This document shows, in pieces, positions 25,615 through 34,543 of a stretch of DNA of 64,000 nt. Source of the DNA: Shinella sp. SUS2. GTDB lineage: Bacteria; Pseudomonadota; Alphaproteobacteria; Rhizobiales; Rhizobiaceae. The position numbers and the translations under genes were made by a program. Position 1 is the stretch's first letter, and every line of letters starts with the position of its first letter. The notes beneath the pieces are model-generated. The model worked only from the letters and a program-made list of their open reading frames with translations. It searched no databases and was not told where the DNA came from. Location: the NCBI RefSeq assembly GCF_001262505.1, contig NZ_KQ410740.1, forward strand, positions 62,001 to 126,000. Direction: 5' to 3'.

Positions 25615-27369
25615 CTAGGCTGACTGCGCGACATGAAGGTTCCGGTATCGTCCGTTCCTGCGGGCGATGAGGTCCGCATGGCTTCCGCTTTCGACGATGT
25701 GGCCGTCATCGACGACGAGGATGCGGTCGGCATTGGCGATGGTCGCCAGGCGATGCGCGATGACCAGCGTCGTGCGTCCGGCCGAAAGTTCGGCCAGCGA
25801 TTGCTGGATCGCGCGCTCCGTCTGCGTATCCAGCGCCGAAGTCCCCTCGTCGAGGATCAGGATCGGCGGGTTCTTCAGGAAGATGCGAGCGATCGCAAGC
25901 CGCTGCTTCTGCCCGCCGGAGAGCTTGACGCCGCGCTCACCGATGACGGTGTCGAGACCGTCAGGAAGATTGGCGATCACGTCGTCGAGGCGCGCGCGCC
26001 GGGCAGCCTCGATGATCTCCGCCTCGCCCGCTCCCAGCCGGCCATAAGCGATGTTCTCGCGCACCGTGCCGGCGAACAGGAAGACGTCCTGCTGCACGAT
26101 GCCGATGTTCGAGCGTAGCGACTTCAGCGTCATGTCCCTGATGTCGGTGCCGTCGATGCTGACGACCCCGCCGGTCACCTCATAGAAGCGTGGCAGCAGC
26201 GAGCAGATCGTCGTCTTGCCGGCACCCGAAGGACCGACGAAGGCCACCGTCTCGCCCGCCTTCACCGAAAGGTCGAGCCCGGAAAAGAGCGGCCGCCCGG
26301 CAGCATAGCCGAAGCCGACGCCGCGATAGTCGATATCGCCGCGAAGGCGGCTGACCGCCGTCGCGCCGGGCCGATCGGTGATGTCGGGCTCGGTGTCGAG
26401 GAACTGCGTGTAGCGCGTGAAGCCGGCAATGCCCTTCGGATAGGTCTCGATAATCGAATTGATCTTGTCGATCGGCCGGAAGAACACGCCGACCAGCAGC
26501 AGGAAGCCGACGAAGCCGCCGGCCGACAGTTCGCCGCGCGTGACGAACCAGGCGCCCGCCAGCATCACCACCACCTGCACGAAGCGCATGGAAAGATAGG
26601 AGAGCGACAGGGACGCCGCCATCACCTTGTAGGCCTGAAGCTTGGTGACGAGATAGTTGCGATTGCTCTCGGCAAAGAGCTGGCGCTCGTGGTCCTCGTT
26701 GGCGAAGGCCTGCACGACGCGGATGCCGCCGACATTCTCCTCGATGCGGGCGTTGAAGTCGGCGACGCGGCCGTAGAGCGCATGCCAGTTGGCGGTCATG
26801 CGCGCACCGTAATGGGCGGTGACGAAGGCGGTCAGCGGCACGACAACGGCGGTGATGAGGGCGAGCGGCACATGAACCCAGAGCATGAGGGCGAAGGCGC
26901 CGATCAGCGTCATGACCGCGATAAAGAGATCCTCCGGTCCGTGATGGGCGACCTCGCCGATCTCTTCGAGATCCTTCGTCAGCCTTGCCACGAGATGGCC
27001 GGTCTTCTGGTTGTCGAAATAGCCGAAGGAGAGTTTTTGCAGGTGATCGAAAGCCTTGCGGCGCATCTCCGCCTCGATGCGGATACCGAGCATGTGGCCC
27101 CAATAGGTGACGATGACCTGCAGGCCGGCATTGAAGAGATAGATGAGGAAGAGGCCGACGGCGGCGAGCGCGACGAGATCGAGCCGGCCGGTCGGCAGCA
27201 GGCGGTCGATGAACAGCGTCACCGCGACGGGAAAAGCCAGTTCCAGCAGACCCGCCGCCACCGCCGAGGAGAAATCCAACGCGAACAGGCCACGGTGCGG
27301 GCGGTAGTAGGACGCAAAACGCTTCAGGAGATCAGGCATAGGCAGGCGGGCTTTCGTTGTGGTGCTCAT
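25615..27369 (-). CDS. ABC exporter, fused transmembrane and ATP-binding domains (MsbA/lipid A-type)
   Basis: 584 residues. A six-helix ABC_membrane domain (about 15-320) is followed by an ATPase with Walker A GPSGAGKTT, signature KLSGGQKQRLAIARIFLKNP, Walker B LILDEGTSALD and the H-loop VIAHRLAT. It acts as a homodimer exporting hydrophobic compounds or drugs. The catalytic Glu of Walker B is followed by Gly (DEGTSALD) instead of Ala or Pro; this is tolerated. The 180 bp to the next gene are empty. Confidence 0.87.
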   Translation of the reverse strand: MSTTTKARLPMPDLLKRFASYYRPHRGLFALDFSSAVAAGLLELAFPVAVTLFIDRLLPTGRLDLVALAAVGLFLIYLFNAGLQVIVTYWGHMLGIRIEAEMRRKAFDHLQKLSFGYFDNQKTGHLVARLTKDLEEIGEVAHHGPEDLFIAVMTLIGAFALMLWVHVPLALITAVVVPLTAFVTAHYGARMTANWHALYGRVADFNARIEENVGGIRVVQAFANEDHERQLFAESNRNYLVTKLQAYKVMAASLSLSYLSMRFVQVVVMLAGAWFVTRGELSAGGFVGFLLLVGVFFRPIDKINSIIETYPKGIAGFTRYTQFLDTEPDITDRPGATAVSRLRGDIDYRGVGFGYAAGRPLFSGLDLSVKAGETVAFVGPSGAGKTTICSLLPRFYEVTGGVVSIDGTDIRDMTLKSLRSNIGIVQQDVFLFAGTVRENIAYGRLGAGEAEIIEAARRARLDDVIANLPDGLDTVIGERGVKLSGGQKQRLAIARIFLKNPPILILDEGTSALDTQTERAIQQSLAELSAGRTTLVIAHRLATIANADRILVVDDGHIVESGSHADLIARRNGRYRNLHVAQSA

Positions 27370-27549
27370 CGGATAAGACGATCGACGGCGCCGCTTCTAC
27401 CACACAAGCCACTTCTTTTTGTTGGCCGGTCGCCGGCGACACCCCTTTGGCACCACCGTCGACACTCGCCGTAGCGTCCATGCCCGCGCATCGGCGCGCT
27501 GTTTCGCACCCTGCATTGCCGAAGCGCAACAGCGCGCCGTGGCGGCCGT

Positions 27550-28527
27550 TCAATCTCTCCGGCGCCGGACAGCGGCAAGGTTTGCCGGCGTGCGGCGGGA
27601 CCGTATGCCGGCCAGCATGGTCTCGAGCCAGGGATAGGCGCTGACGATGACAATCCCGGCCACGACGCCAGCCGTGCCGATCGCGAATTCTGGCGTCAGC
27701 GGTTCGCCCAGTAGGAGAACGCCCAGCAGGACGCCGAAGACGGGCGTCATGAAGGAAAAGACACCGAGTTGCGAGGCACGATACTGGGTCAGCAGCCAGA
27801 ACCAGGTGAGGAAGCTGAGGAAGGAGACGACGACCGCCTGGAAGGCGATGTTCAAAAGCAGCGGCCCTGACGGCACGATGCCCGCCTCGCCCGCCAGCAC
27901 CGCCGCCCCCGTCAGGGCAAGGAAGGCGGTGGCGAGCTGGTAGAACAGCACGTGGGTGGCCGGCGCCGTGCTCAGCCGCGTCGTCCGGATCAGGACCGTC
28001 GTCAGCCCCCAGGCCGCGCCCGCCAACAGCGCCAGACCGTCGCCCCACAGCATGGCGCCGAGATCGGCGGGGCCCTGCCCGCTGCCCTGCGGCGCGAGGA
28101 AGGCGAAGGCGATACCGGCCGTCGCCACGGCTATGCCGCCCCACTGCACCGCGGAAAGGCGCTCCGAAGGGAGCTTTCCGTGCAGGCCGAGCGCCGCGAA
28201 GATCGGCGCGGTATAGAGGAAGACCACGACATGGGAGGCAGACGTATGCTTCAGCGCTTCCCCGACCAGAAAGAACTCCACCGCGAACAGCAGGCCTGCG
28301 AGAATGCCCAGCCCGGCCGTTCTGCCCCAGAATTCCAGGCGCTGCCGGCGCGCGCAAACAAGCGCAAAGACGAGCATGGCGGCGATCCCCGATCGCAGGC
28401 CGATCTGCAGGACCGGCGCGGCAAAGACGGCCGTGGACTTCAGGCCGATCTGCTGGAAGGCCCAGATGAGGCAGACGGCGACCATGATGCCGACCGCGGT
28501 GACGTCGATAGATTTGCGGCTGTCCAA
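27550..28527 (-). CDS. EamA-family (DMT) transporter, TTG start
   Basis: 325 residues with ten hydrophobic helices in two EamA repeats (first repeat from MVAVCLIWAFQQIGLKS, second from WGDGLALLAGAAWGLTTVLI). Probably exports an amino acid or metabolite. No in-frame ATG lies at the expected place; TTG at 28527 is preceded by CGGAG at proper spacing and gives the right N terminus. It is transcribed divergently from the AraC regulator at 28591 across only 63 bp, a pairing that usually means the regulator controls the exporter. Confidence 0.82.
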   Translation of the reverse strand: MDSRKSIDVTAVGIMVAVCLIWAFQQIGLKSTAVFAAPVLQIGLRSGIAAMLVFALVCARRQRLEFWGRTAGLGILAGLLFAVEFFLVGEALKHTSASHVVVFLYTAPIFAALGLHGKLPSERLSAVQWGGIAVATAGIAFAFLAPQGSGQGPADLGAMLWGDGLALLAGAAWGLTTVLIRTTRLSTAPATHVLFYQLATAFLALTGAAVLAGEAGIVPSGPLLLNIAFQAVVVSFLSFLTWFWLLTQYRASQLGVFSFMTPVFGVLLGVLLLGEPLTPEFAIGTAGVVAGIVIVSAYPWLETMLAGIRSRRTPANLAAVRRRRD

Positions 28528-28590
28528 GATGCGTGCTCCGATGATGCGGCTGAGATAGCATTTGGCAGATATGGCGGATATAATGAGTTT

Positions 28591-29412
28591 ATGACAGTCG
28601 GTATCGAGACCCTGACAGGCAACCGGGCGGACCGCGGTGCACATTTCCGCGACGTGCCCTTTCGCAGTGCCCTGCCCCACCCGCTCTACTTCCGCTCCGC
28701 GCAGATGCCGCAGAATGCCACCTACCCGCAGCACAGCCATCCCTGGGGCGAATTCGTCTATTCCTACAGCGGCATGATGGAGGTGAGCCTGAAGGACGGG
28801 CACTATCTCGCGCCGCCGCAATATGCCGTCTGGCTGCCGCCGGACATCGAGCACCGGGGGCTGAACCGGCATGCCGCGGTGCACTGCTCGCTCTATGTCG
28901 ATCCCTCGCTGTGCGGACGCCTGCCGCAGGAAACCACCGCTCTCGAAGTCAGCCCGCTTCTGAGGGCCATGCTCGAGCATCTGCGCGCCGGCGATGATGC
29001 AGACCCGGGCGCGGCGGAGCACCTGCGCTTTCTCCAGGTCGTCATCGATCTCGTTGCGGCAGCGCCGCGAGTGGGAACCTACCTGCCCTGGTCGACAGAC
29101 CCGGCGCTTGAAGCCGTGCTCGCCCGTCTTCAGGACAACCCCGCCGACAACCGCTCCCTTGCCGAGCATGCGCGGCTGGCAGGACTGGCAGAGCGGACCC
29201 TCATCCGCCGCTGTCTGCGCGATCTCGGCATGCCGTTCACCGAATGGAAGCAGCGTCTGCGGGTGGTGCAGGCCATGTCGATGCTGGAGGCGAACGACAC
29301 CGTCGAGCACATTTCCGCCGCCCTCGGCTACAGCAACGCCTCGTCCTTCATCGCGATGTTCAAGCGCATGACGGGCGTAACGCCGGACGACTACCGCGTC
29401 TCGGCGCGGTGA
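28591..29412 (+). CDS. AraC-family transcriptional regulator with N-terminal cupin
   Basis: 273 residues. The N-terminal cupin sensor (NATYPQHSHPWGEFVYSYSG, residues 37-60) is followed by a C-terminal double helix-turn-helix (SLAEHARLAGLAERTLIRRC and VEHISAALGYSNASSFIAMF). Family members bind small ligands through the cupin. Its ATG lies 63 bp from the divergent EamA start, so it most likely regulates that exporter. Confidence 0.87.
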   Translation: MTVGIETLTGNRADRGAHFRDVPFRSALPHPLYFRSAQMPQNATYPQHSHPWGEFVYSYSGMMEVSLKDGHYLAPPQYAVWLPPDIEHRGLNRHAAVHCSLYVDPSLCGRLPQETTALEVSPLLRAMLEHLRAGDDADPGAAEHLRFLQVVIDLVAAAPRVGTYLPWSTDPALEAVLARLQDNPADNRSLAEHARLAGLAERTLIRRCLRDLGMPFTEWKQRLRVVQAMSMLEANDTVEHISAALGYSNASSFIAMFKRMTGVTPDDYRVSAR

Positions 29413-29437
29413 GGCGGACCGGCATGCTGCACGGCCT

Positions 29438-30307
29438 TCAGGCCGGGGCTTTTATGGTCCTGCGGCCATAGGCGACGAGGCTGAAGCCGGTCGCATACAT
29501 CAAAAGGCCGAACAGGGCGGGCGGCACGGCGATTTCCGGCGAATGCATCATCGTGATCGCAAGGACCATGCCGATCGCCGCATTTCGAATGCTGATGGAA
29601 AGGGTCACCGTGACTGCCTCGGCGGCCGAAAGGCCGAGGGCGCGCGATCCCAGGAGGCCGACTGCGACGGCGCAGATAACGAGGGCGATGACGGCCGGCC
29701 CTGCGCTGACGAGGATCTCCACCCATCGTTGATAGACCGAAATGCCGATACCGACGATCAGGGCCACGAGCACCAGGAGGCCGAATGCGCCGACCAGTTT
29801 TTCGGCACGCGCGGCAAAACCGGGGGCCTTGTGCCGGATGCCCATGCCGACCATCACCGGAAACAGGATGATGGCGATCATCACCCCGATCGTGCGCAAC
29901 ACCGGAAGGTAAACCCGGGCATCGCCCTGGCTGAAGCGCTCGATCGCGAAGTTGGCGAAAAGCGGCAGCGTCGCGATGGCCACCAGGCTGCCGACGGCGC
30001 TCAGGGCAATCGACAGGGCCAGGTCTCCCCTTGCAAGATAGGAGAACAGGCTGGACGTGGTGCCGATCGGGCAGGCGGCGACGACGACGAGGCCGACGGC
30101 GATTTCCGGCGGCAGGCCCATGACCGTGGCGAGAACAAGGGCCACCAGCGGCATCACCAGGAGCGCGGCGACGATACCCCAGACCAGGGCCTTCGGCTGC
30201 GTGGCCACACGCTGGAAATCGACCGGAGCAAGCGTCATGCCGATGCCGGTCATGATGATAAACACGGCGATCGGTAGGCCGATGTCAATGAGGGCGGACT
30301 GTTCCAT
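29438..30307 (-). CDS. Bile acid:sodium symporter (BASS) family transporter
   Basis: 289 residues with about nine to ten transmembrane helices and the BASS core ACPIGTTSSLFSYLARGDLALS (residues about 77-98), which forms the sodium-binding crossover. Bacterial members carry organic acids such as pyruvate, pantoate or bile acids; the substrate here is unknown. It converges on the AraC gene with 25 bp between stops. Confidence 0.84.
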   Translation of the reverse strand: MEQSALIDIGLPIAVFIIMTGIGMTLAPVDFQRVATQPKALVWGIVAALLVMPLVALVLATVMGLPPEIAVGLVVVAACPIGTTSSLFSYLARGDLALSIALSAVGSLVAIATLPLFANFAIERFSQGDARVYLPVLRTIGVMIAIILFPVMVGMGIRHKAPGFAARAEKLVGAFGLLVLVALIVGIGISVYQRWVEILVSAGPAVIALVICAVAVGLLGSRALGLSAAEAVTVTLSISIRNAAIGMVLAITMMHSPEIAVPPALFGLLMYATGFSLVAYGRRTIKAPA

Positions 30308-30418
30308 GCAACGGCTCTTTCCAACAGAGGCGCGGCGGTCCGGCCTGGCCGCCTAGCTTTGCTGCATCCGTCTTCCGAATGCAACCGGCGTGATGGGAAC
30401 CTGCCTTCCTTGCATCCA

Positions 30419-30489
30419 GAGCATTTCCAACCGAAGCGGGATTGCTCGGCATCTGACAATGCGGAAAAACAAAAAGATGGAGCATTTCC
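30419..30489. repeat. Rhizobial intergenic repeat element (two GAGCATTTCC copies)
   Basis: GAGCATTTCC occurs at 30419-30428 and 30480-30489, 61 bp apart. The stretch between contains GAAGCGGGATTGC and GCGGAAAAACAAAAAGAT. This composition matches repeated intergenic sequences I recall from rhizobial chromosomes; a genome-wide search was not possible. Confidence 0.45.
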
Positions 30490-30670
30490 GATCATCTACC
30501 CGGAACATGCCGGGGCGGTTCTTTGGCAAATGCAGCCCTGGCTTATCCGGTGACGATAATAGATTACGTACCGCTGCTCCGTACCGAGAACTCAACTCCG
30601 AAACAAACCCATCCAAACTTCAGAGGAATCTAAATAGGTCCGCCACCCAGAAACAGGTAGAGTTCAGAAA

Positions 30671-30697
30671 TTGTGTGGCGCAGTTTGCGCCACACAA
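30671..30697 (-). terminator. Hairpin terminator after dctP
   Basis: TTGTGTGGCGCA (30671-30682) and TGCGCCACACAA (30686-30697) are perfect 12-bp arms around a 3-nt loop. It lies 13 bp past the dctP stop. Read leftward, the stem is followed by TTTCT, a short U-rich tail. Probably the end of the TRAP operon transcript. Confidence 0.65.
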
Positions 30698-30709
30698 CTT
30701 TATCCACGA

Positions 30710-31825
30710 TCATTTTCCAGCGGCCTGAGCCGCGTAAAGGTAACTGTCATAGCTGTATTCCGCGACGCGGAACCATTCGAAGGACTCGTCCCGGAATTTC
30801 TTCCAGGCCGGATAGATCTTCGCCCAAGCCGGATGCTTCTCGCTGTATTCGGCGTAGAGCTCGAAGGTCGCCTTATAGGCCGCGTCCAACACATCGCGTG
30901 GCATTGGACGCAAATTGACGCCCTTGCCGACCAGCGACCGGATCGCCGCCGTGTTCTTCACGTCGTACAGCGCCTGCATGTTGATGTTGGCGGCTTTGCA
31001 GGCGGTGTCGAGCGCGACCTTGTAGGCTTCCGGCAATGCCTCGTACTGAGCCTTGTTGATGAAGAAGTGGATCGTCAGTCCGCCTTCCCAATAGGCCGGA
31101 TAGTAGTAGTAAGGCGCGATCTGATAGAAGCCCAGGCGTTCGTCGTCATAGGGGCCGACCCATTCGGCAGCATCGATCGTGCCGCGCTCCAGCGCCGGAT
31201 AGATGTCGCCACCGGGAAGTTGCTGCGGCACGACACCGAGGCGCGACATGACTTCGCCAGCGACGCCGGCAATGCGCATCTTGGTCCCCTTGAGGTCGTC
31301 GACCGACTTGATTTCATTGCGGAACCAGCCCCCCATCTGCGCACCGGTGCCACCGCCCGGCTTGCCGACGATGCCGTATTCCGACAGGAACTCGTCGTAC
31401 AGTTCGTTGCCGCCGCCGTGGTAGAGCCAGGCGTTCTGCTGACGAGCGTTGAGGCCGAAGGGGATCGTCGACCCGATCGCGAAGGTCGGATTCTTGCCGG
31501 TGAAGTAGTAGCCGCAGGTGTGGGCGATTTCCACGGTGTTGCTCTGCACCGCGTCGATCGCCTGCGGACCGGGCACCAGTTCACCCGCCTGGAAGACCTG
31601 GATCTGGAATTTGCCCTCGGTCATCTTCGACAGCGCTTCGGCCATGACGACGGCACCGCCGTAAATGGTGTCGAGGTTGTTCGGAAATCCAGAGGTCAGG
31701 CGCCATTTCAGGGTGGGAAGGTCCTGGGCGATTGCGGGCGCAGCAAGTGACGTGCCGGCGACCGCTGCTGCGCCGCCGAGTGCGCCCTTGGTCAGAAAAT
31801 TACGGCGGTTCAAGATATCAGTCAT
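30710..31825 (-). CDS. dctP: TRAP transporter solute-binding protein (DctP family, TakP-like)
   Basis: 371 residues with a twin-arginine signal (NRRNFLTKGALGGAAAVAG, cleavage near AIAQD). DctP-fold features include MAEALSKMTEGKFQIQVF and the Arg-containing ligand loop KMRIAGVAGEVMSRLG. It resembles TakP, which binds 2-oxo acids, with aromatic YYYYPAYWEGG. It is the periplasmic receptor of the TRAP system whose membrane subunits follow upstream on the same strand. Although it is last in transcription order here, the dctQ gene that should head the operon is damaged, so the importer may be inactive. Confidence 0.87.
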   Translation of the reverse strand: MTDILNRRNFLTKGALGGAAAVAGTSLAAPAIAQDLPTLKWRLTSGFPNNLDTIYGGAVVMAEALSKMTEGKFQIQVFQAGELVPGPQAIDAVQSNTVEIAHTCGYYFTGKNPTFAIGSTIPFGLNARQQNAWLYHGGGNELYDEFLSEYGIVGKPGGGTGAQMGGWFRNEIKSVDDLKGTKMRIAGVAGEVMSRLGVVPQQLPGGDIYPALERGTIDAAEWVGPYDDERLGFYQIAPYYYYPAYWEGGLTIHFFINKAQYEALPEAYKVALDTACKAANINMQALYDVKNTAAIRSLVGKGVNLRPMPRDVLDAAYKATFELYAEYSEKHPAWAKIYPAWKKFRDESFEWFRVAEYSYDSYLYAAQAAGK

Positions 31826-31891
31826 CGTTTCCTCCTCAGGTGGCTGCGTGGTCCGGCCGGCACGGATGCGCGTCCGGATTGTTGGTTGGGG

Positions 31892-33463
31892 TCAGTTGGA
31901 CTGTGCGGGTTGGCCGAAGCTGGGCTGCGGCGACCCGAATTCAGGCGTCTCCGTTCCAAAGGACGGCGTCGAACTGTCGCCGGACGTTTCAGGGGCGCCA
32001 AAGGGTTGCGTCGGCGTTCCGAACGGGTTTTCACCCTCTGCACCAGGCATCGGCACGTTCAGCTTGATTGCCGCGGGATCGACCGCCGCCTGGCCGGACT
32101 TGTAGTGGGTGACGAGGCCCGGGAACGCCACAACGATAGCGACCATAAACAGCTGGATCCCGAGGAACGGCAGCGCGCCCATATAGATCTGGCCCGAGGT
32201 CACCGGCTGGATCGTCGCACCAGTCACCCTGTCCTTGTAGGCCCGGTTGGGTGCCACGGAGCGCAGGTAGAACAGCGAGAAGCCGAAGGGCGGGTGCATG
32301 AACGAGGTCTGCATGTTGATCGCCAGCATCACGCCGAACCAGATGAGGTCGATGCCGAGCGCATCGGCGACCGGCGCCAGAAGCGGGATGATGATGAAGG
32401 CCAGCTCGAAATAATCGAGGAAGAAGGCCAGGAAGAAGACCAGCAGGTTGGCGACGATAAGAAAGCCGATTTCCCCGCCAGGGATCGAGGTCATCAGATG
32501 CTCGACCCAGATATGGCCGTCGACGCCATAGAATGTGAGCGAGAAGACGCGTGCGCCGAGCAGGATAAAGATCACGAAGGACGACAGTTTTGCGGTGGCG
32601 TAAAGCGCCGACTTTATCATGGCGAGATCGAGTCGGCGGTTGCTGGCAGCCAGAATGAGCGCGCCGACCGCACCCATGGCGCCGCCTTCGGTGGGCGTCG
32701 CAAGGCCGATGAAAATCGTGCCAAGCACCAGGAAGATCAGCACGAGCGGCGGCACCAGTGATGTGACCACCTTGCGGGCGAGCTTCCATCCGCGCAACGT
32801 ACGGGCCTCCGGCGGCAGCGCCGGGACACTCGAAGGCTGCAGATAGGACATGAAAATGATATAGCCCGCATAGATCGCGACCAGCAGCAAGCCGGGCACC
32901 AGTGCGCCCTTGTACATGTCACCGACCGAGCGGCCGAGCTGATCGGCAAGGATGATCAGCACCAGGCTCGGCGGGATAATTTGCGCCAGGGTCCCGGACG
33001 CCGCGATCGTACCGGCTGCCACGCGCCGGTCGTAGCCGTAACGCAGCATGATCGGCAGCGAGATCAGCCCCATCGAGATGACCGAGGCCGCGACAACGCC
33101 GGTGGTGGCCGCAAGAATGGCGCCAACGAAGATTACCGCGAAGGCAAGCCCGCCACGGATCGGGCCGAACAGCTGCCCGATCGTATCAAGCAGATCCTCC
33201 GCCATGCCGCTTCTCTCCAGGATCAGCCCCATGAAGGTGAAGAAGGGAATGGCCAGCAATGTTTCGTTCGACATCTGGCCGAAGATCCGGTCCGGTATGG
33301 CGCCGAAGAGGTTGATCGGCAAAAGGCCCATTTCGATGCCGATGAAGCCGAAGCCGAAGCCGACGAAGGCCAGTGCAAAGGCGACGGGATAGCCCATCAG
33401 CAGCACGACGATCAGCGACAGGAACATGATGGGCGCGAGATTTTCCGCGAAGAAAGCAAACAT
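31892..33463 (-). CDS. dctM: TRAP transporter large permease (DctM) with FG-rich C-terminal tail
   Basis: 523-residue membrane protein with the DctM core (about 12 helices; MFLSLIVVLLMGYPVAFALA at the start, GTLAQIIPPSLVLIILADQLG in the middle, SFMHPPFGFSLFYLRSVAP toward the end). The core ends near residue 470. The last ~45 residues form a low-complexity tail with repeated PFG or SFG units (NPFGTPTQPFGAPE, TPSFG, PSFGQP) that is not part of the usual fold. It drives sodium-coupled uptake with DctQ and DctP. Confidence 0.86.
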   Translation of the reverse strand: MFAFFAENLAPIMFLSLIVVLLMGYPVAFALAFVGFGFGFIGIEMGLLPINLFGAIPDRIFGQMSNETLLAIPFFTFMGLILERSGMAEDLLDTIGQLFGPIRGGLAFAVIFVGAILAATTGVVAASVISMGLISLPIMLRYGYDRRVAAGTIAASGTLAQIIPPSLVLIILADQLGRSVGDMYKGALVPGLLLVAIYAGYIIFMSYLQPSSVPALPPEARTLRGWKLARKVVTSLVPPLVLIFLVLGTIFIGLATPTEGGAMGAVGALILAASNRRLDLAMIKSALYATAKLSSFVIFILLGARVFSLTFYGVDGHIWVEHLMTSIPGGEIGFLIVANLLVFFLAFFLDYFELAFIIIPLLAPVADALGIDLIWFGVMLAINMQTSFMHPPFGFSLFYLRSVAPNRAYKDRVTGATIQPVTSGQIYMGALPFLGIQLFMVAIVVAFPGLVTHYKSGQAAVDPAAIKLNVPMPGAEGENPFGTPTQPFGAPETSGDSSTPSFGTETPEFGSPQPSFGQPAQSN

Positions 33464-33481
33464 GGATACGGGCTCCTGGCG

Positions 33482-33961
33482 TTAGAGCGTCTGGGCGTCG
33501 GCGTCGGCAAGGGCCGTCGCATCGGGCATGTCGCCCCGCAGGATCGCGATGCGCTTGATCAGCTCTGAGACGCCTTGCAGCGCCAGCAGGCCGAAGCCGA
33601 GGGGGATCAGCGCCCAGACCGGCCAGAGCAGCAGGCCACCGGTGTTGTTCGACACCTCGCCGCTCAGAAACTTCGAGATCACGATCGGCCAGGAGAGGTA
33701 GATGGTGATCAGGCAGAAGGGAAACAGGAAGAAGAGCGTGCCGAGGATCTCGACCCAGAGCTGGACCTTGCGCGGCATATGGCCGTAAACCAGATCGACC
33801 TTGACGTGCTCGCTGCTCAGCAGCGTATAGGCGGCCGCGATCAGGAAGACAGCGGAAAACAGATACCACTGCGCTTCCAACCAGGCGTTGGAACTCAGGT
33901 TGAACAGTTTGCGTGTGACGGCATTGACGGCCGCAAGCCTTGCCGGGCCTGCAGTGCGCAT
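33482..33961 (-). pseudogene. dctQ: TRAP transporter small permease DctQ, 5'-truncated
   Basis: Authentic DctQ sequence is readable only from about AAVNAVTRKLFNLSSNAWLE (near 33945) to the C terminus. Three hydrophobic helices remain (YLFSAVFLIAAAYTLLS, LFFLFPFCLITIYLSW, PVWALIPLGFGLLALQ); intact DctQ has four. The first helix is missing. Upstream, the sequence switches to the ccdAB pair on the other strand. An in-frame ATG at 33961 could restart a 159-residue product, and open frame continues further to 34177, but that extension is unlike any DctQ and lies antisense to ccdA. The subunit is therefore probably non-functional or altered. Confidence 0.7.
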
Positions 33962-33987
33962 ATAAGATGCGCATAACGGAGGACCAC

Positions 33988-34224
33988 ATGCAAGGCCAAT
34001 CCACCACCAAAAAGCCGACCAACCTGACACTCGATCCATCTTTGCTGATGGAAGCAAGATCGTTTGGAATAAACCTGTCGGAAGCGGCGGAGGCCGGTTT
34101 GCGACGCGCCGTCGCGGACGCGAAGGCCCGGGCATGGCAGCGCGAGAACGCCGACGCTCTGGCCAGCTCGAACGCATGGAGCGAGGCGCACGGCTTGCCC
34201 CTGGATCAGTATCGACAGTTCTGA
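33988..34224 (+). CDS. ccdA: Type II antitoxin, CcdA family
   Basis: 78 residues. The N-terminal ribbon-helix-helix (KPTNLTLDPSLLMEARSFGI, residues 9-28) binds DNA. A C-terminal toxin-binding tail (WQRENADALASSNAWSEAHG) with final residues DQYRQF is typical of CcdA. GGAGG lies before ATG 33988. The stop overlaps the toxin start (TGATG), the usual coupled arrangement. The antitoxin should autoregulate the pair. It begins about 30-45 bp from the point where dctQ homology stops. Confidence 0.88.
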   Translation: MQGQSTTKKPTNLTLDPSLLMEARSFGINLSEAAEAGLRRAVADAKARAWQRENADALASSNAWSEAHGLPLDQYRQF

Positions 34225-34523
34225 TGGCCCGCTTTGATGTCTATGCCAATCCGGGCGGAACGGGTTATGTGCTCGATGTTCAGGCGGATGTTCTACACGA
34301 GTTGAACACGCGGATCGTGGTGCCGCTGTTGCCTTCGGCACAGGCGCCGCTGCCAGCCAAACGCCTCAATCCAGTATTTGCTATCGGGGATGAACCCCAC
34401 ACCATGGTCACTCAGTTCATGGCGGCCATTCCCCGTAAATTGTTGCGAAACCCGGTCACCAGCCTTGCGGGGCAGGACGCCGAAATCATGCTTGCCCTCG
34501 ACATGGTGCTCGTCGGGTTTTGA
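34224..34523 (+). CDS. ccdB: Type II toxin, CcdB family (DNA gyrase poison)
   Basis: 99 residues with the CcdB pattern: MARFDVYANPGG, YVLDVQADVLHELNTRIVVP, PLPAKRLNPVF and the C-terminal LALDMVLVGF. Known CcdB proteins bind GyrA and trap cleaved DNA. The start overlaps the ccdA stop by one base. Length is normal, so the pair appears intact. Final residues (VGF) differ from the WGI end of F-plasmid CcdB, which matters for gyrase poisoning; the rhizobial branch varies here. Confidence 0.87.
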   Translation: MARFDVYANPGGTGYVLDVQADVLHELNTRIVVPLLPSAQAPLPAKRLNPVFAIGDEPHTMVTQFMAAIPRKLLRNPVTSLAGQDAEIMLALDMVLVGF

Positions 34524-34543
34524 GGCACCTGCGCCTGTATTAC

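Larger units (their letters stand above)
30308..30709. other. Intergenic stretch with repeat and terminator
   Basis: 402 bp between BASS (leftward) and dctP (leftward), AT-richer than neighbours. It holds a rhizobial-type interspersed repeat (30419-30489) and a strong hairpin (30671-30697). Short open frames here lack ribosome-binding sites and family signal, so no gene is called. Confidence 0.6.

Noticed and set aside
30353-30660. Several short open frames between the BASS carrier and dctP
   Set aside because: They overlap one another and the repeat element, have no ribosome-binding site and no recognisable family.
33962-34177. Upstream extension of dctQ by 72 residues
   Set aside because: The extension has no DctQ similarity, no transmembrane helix of the right type, and is antisense to ccdA, which has its own ribosome-binding site and family signature.
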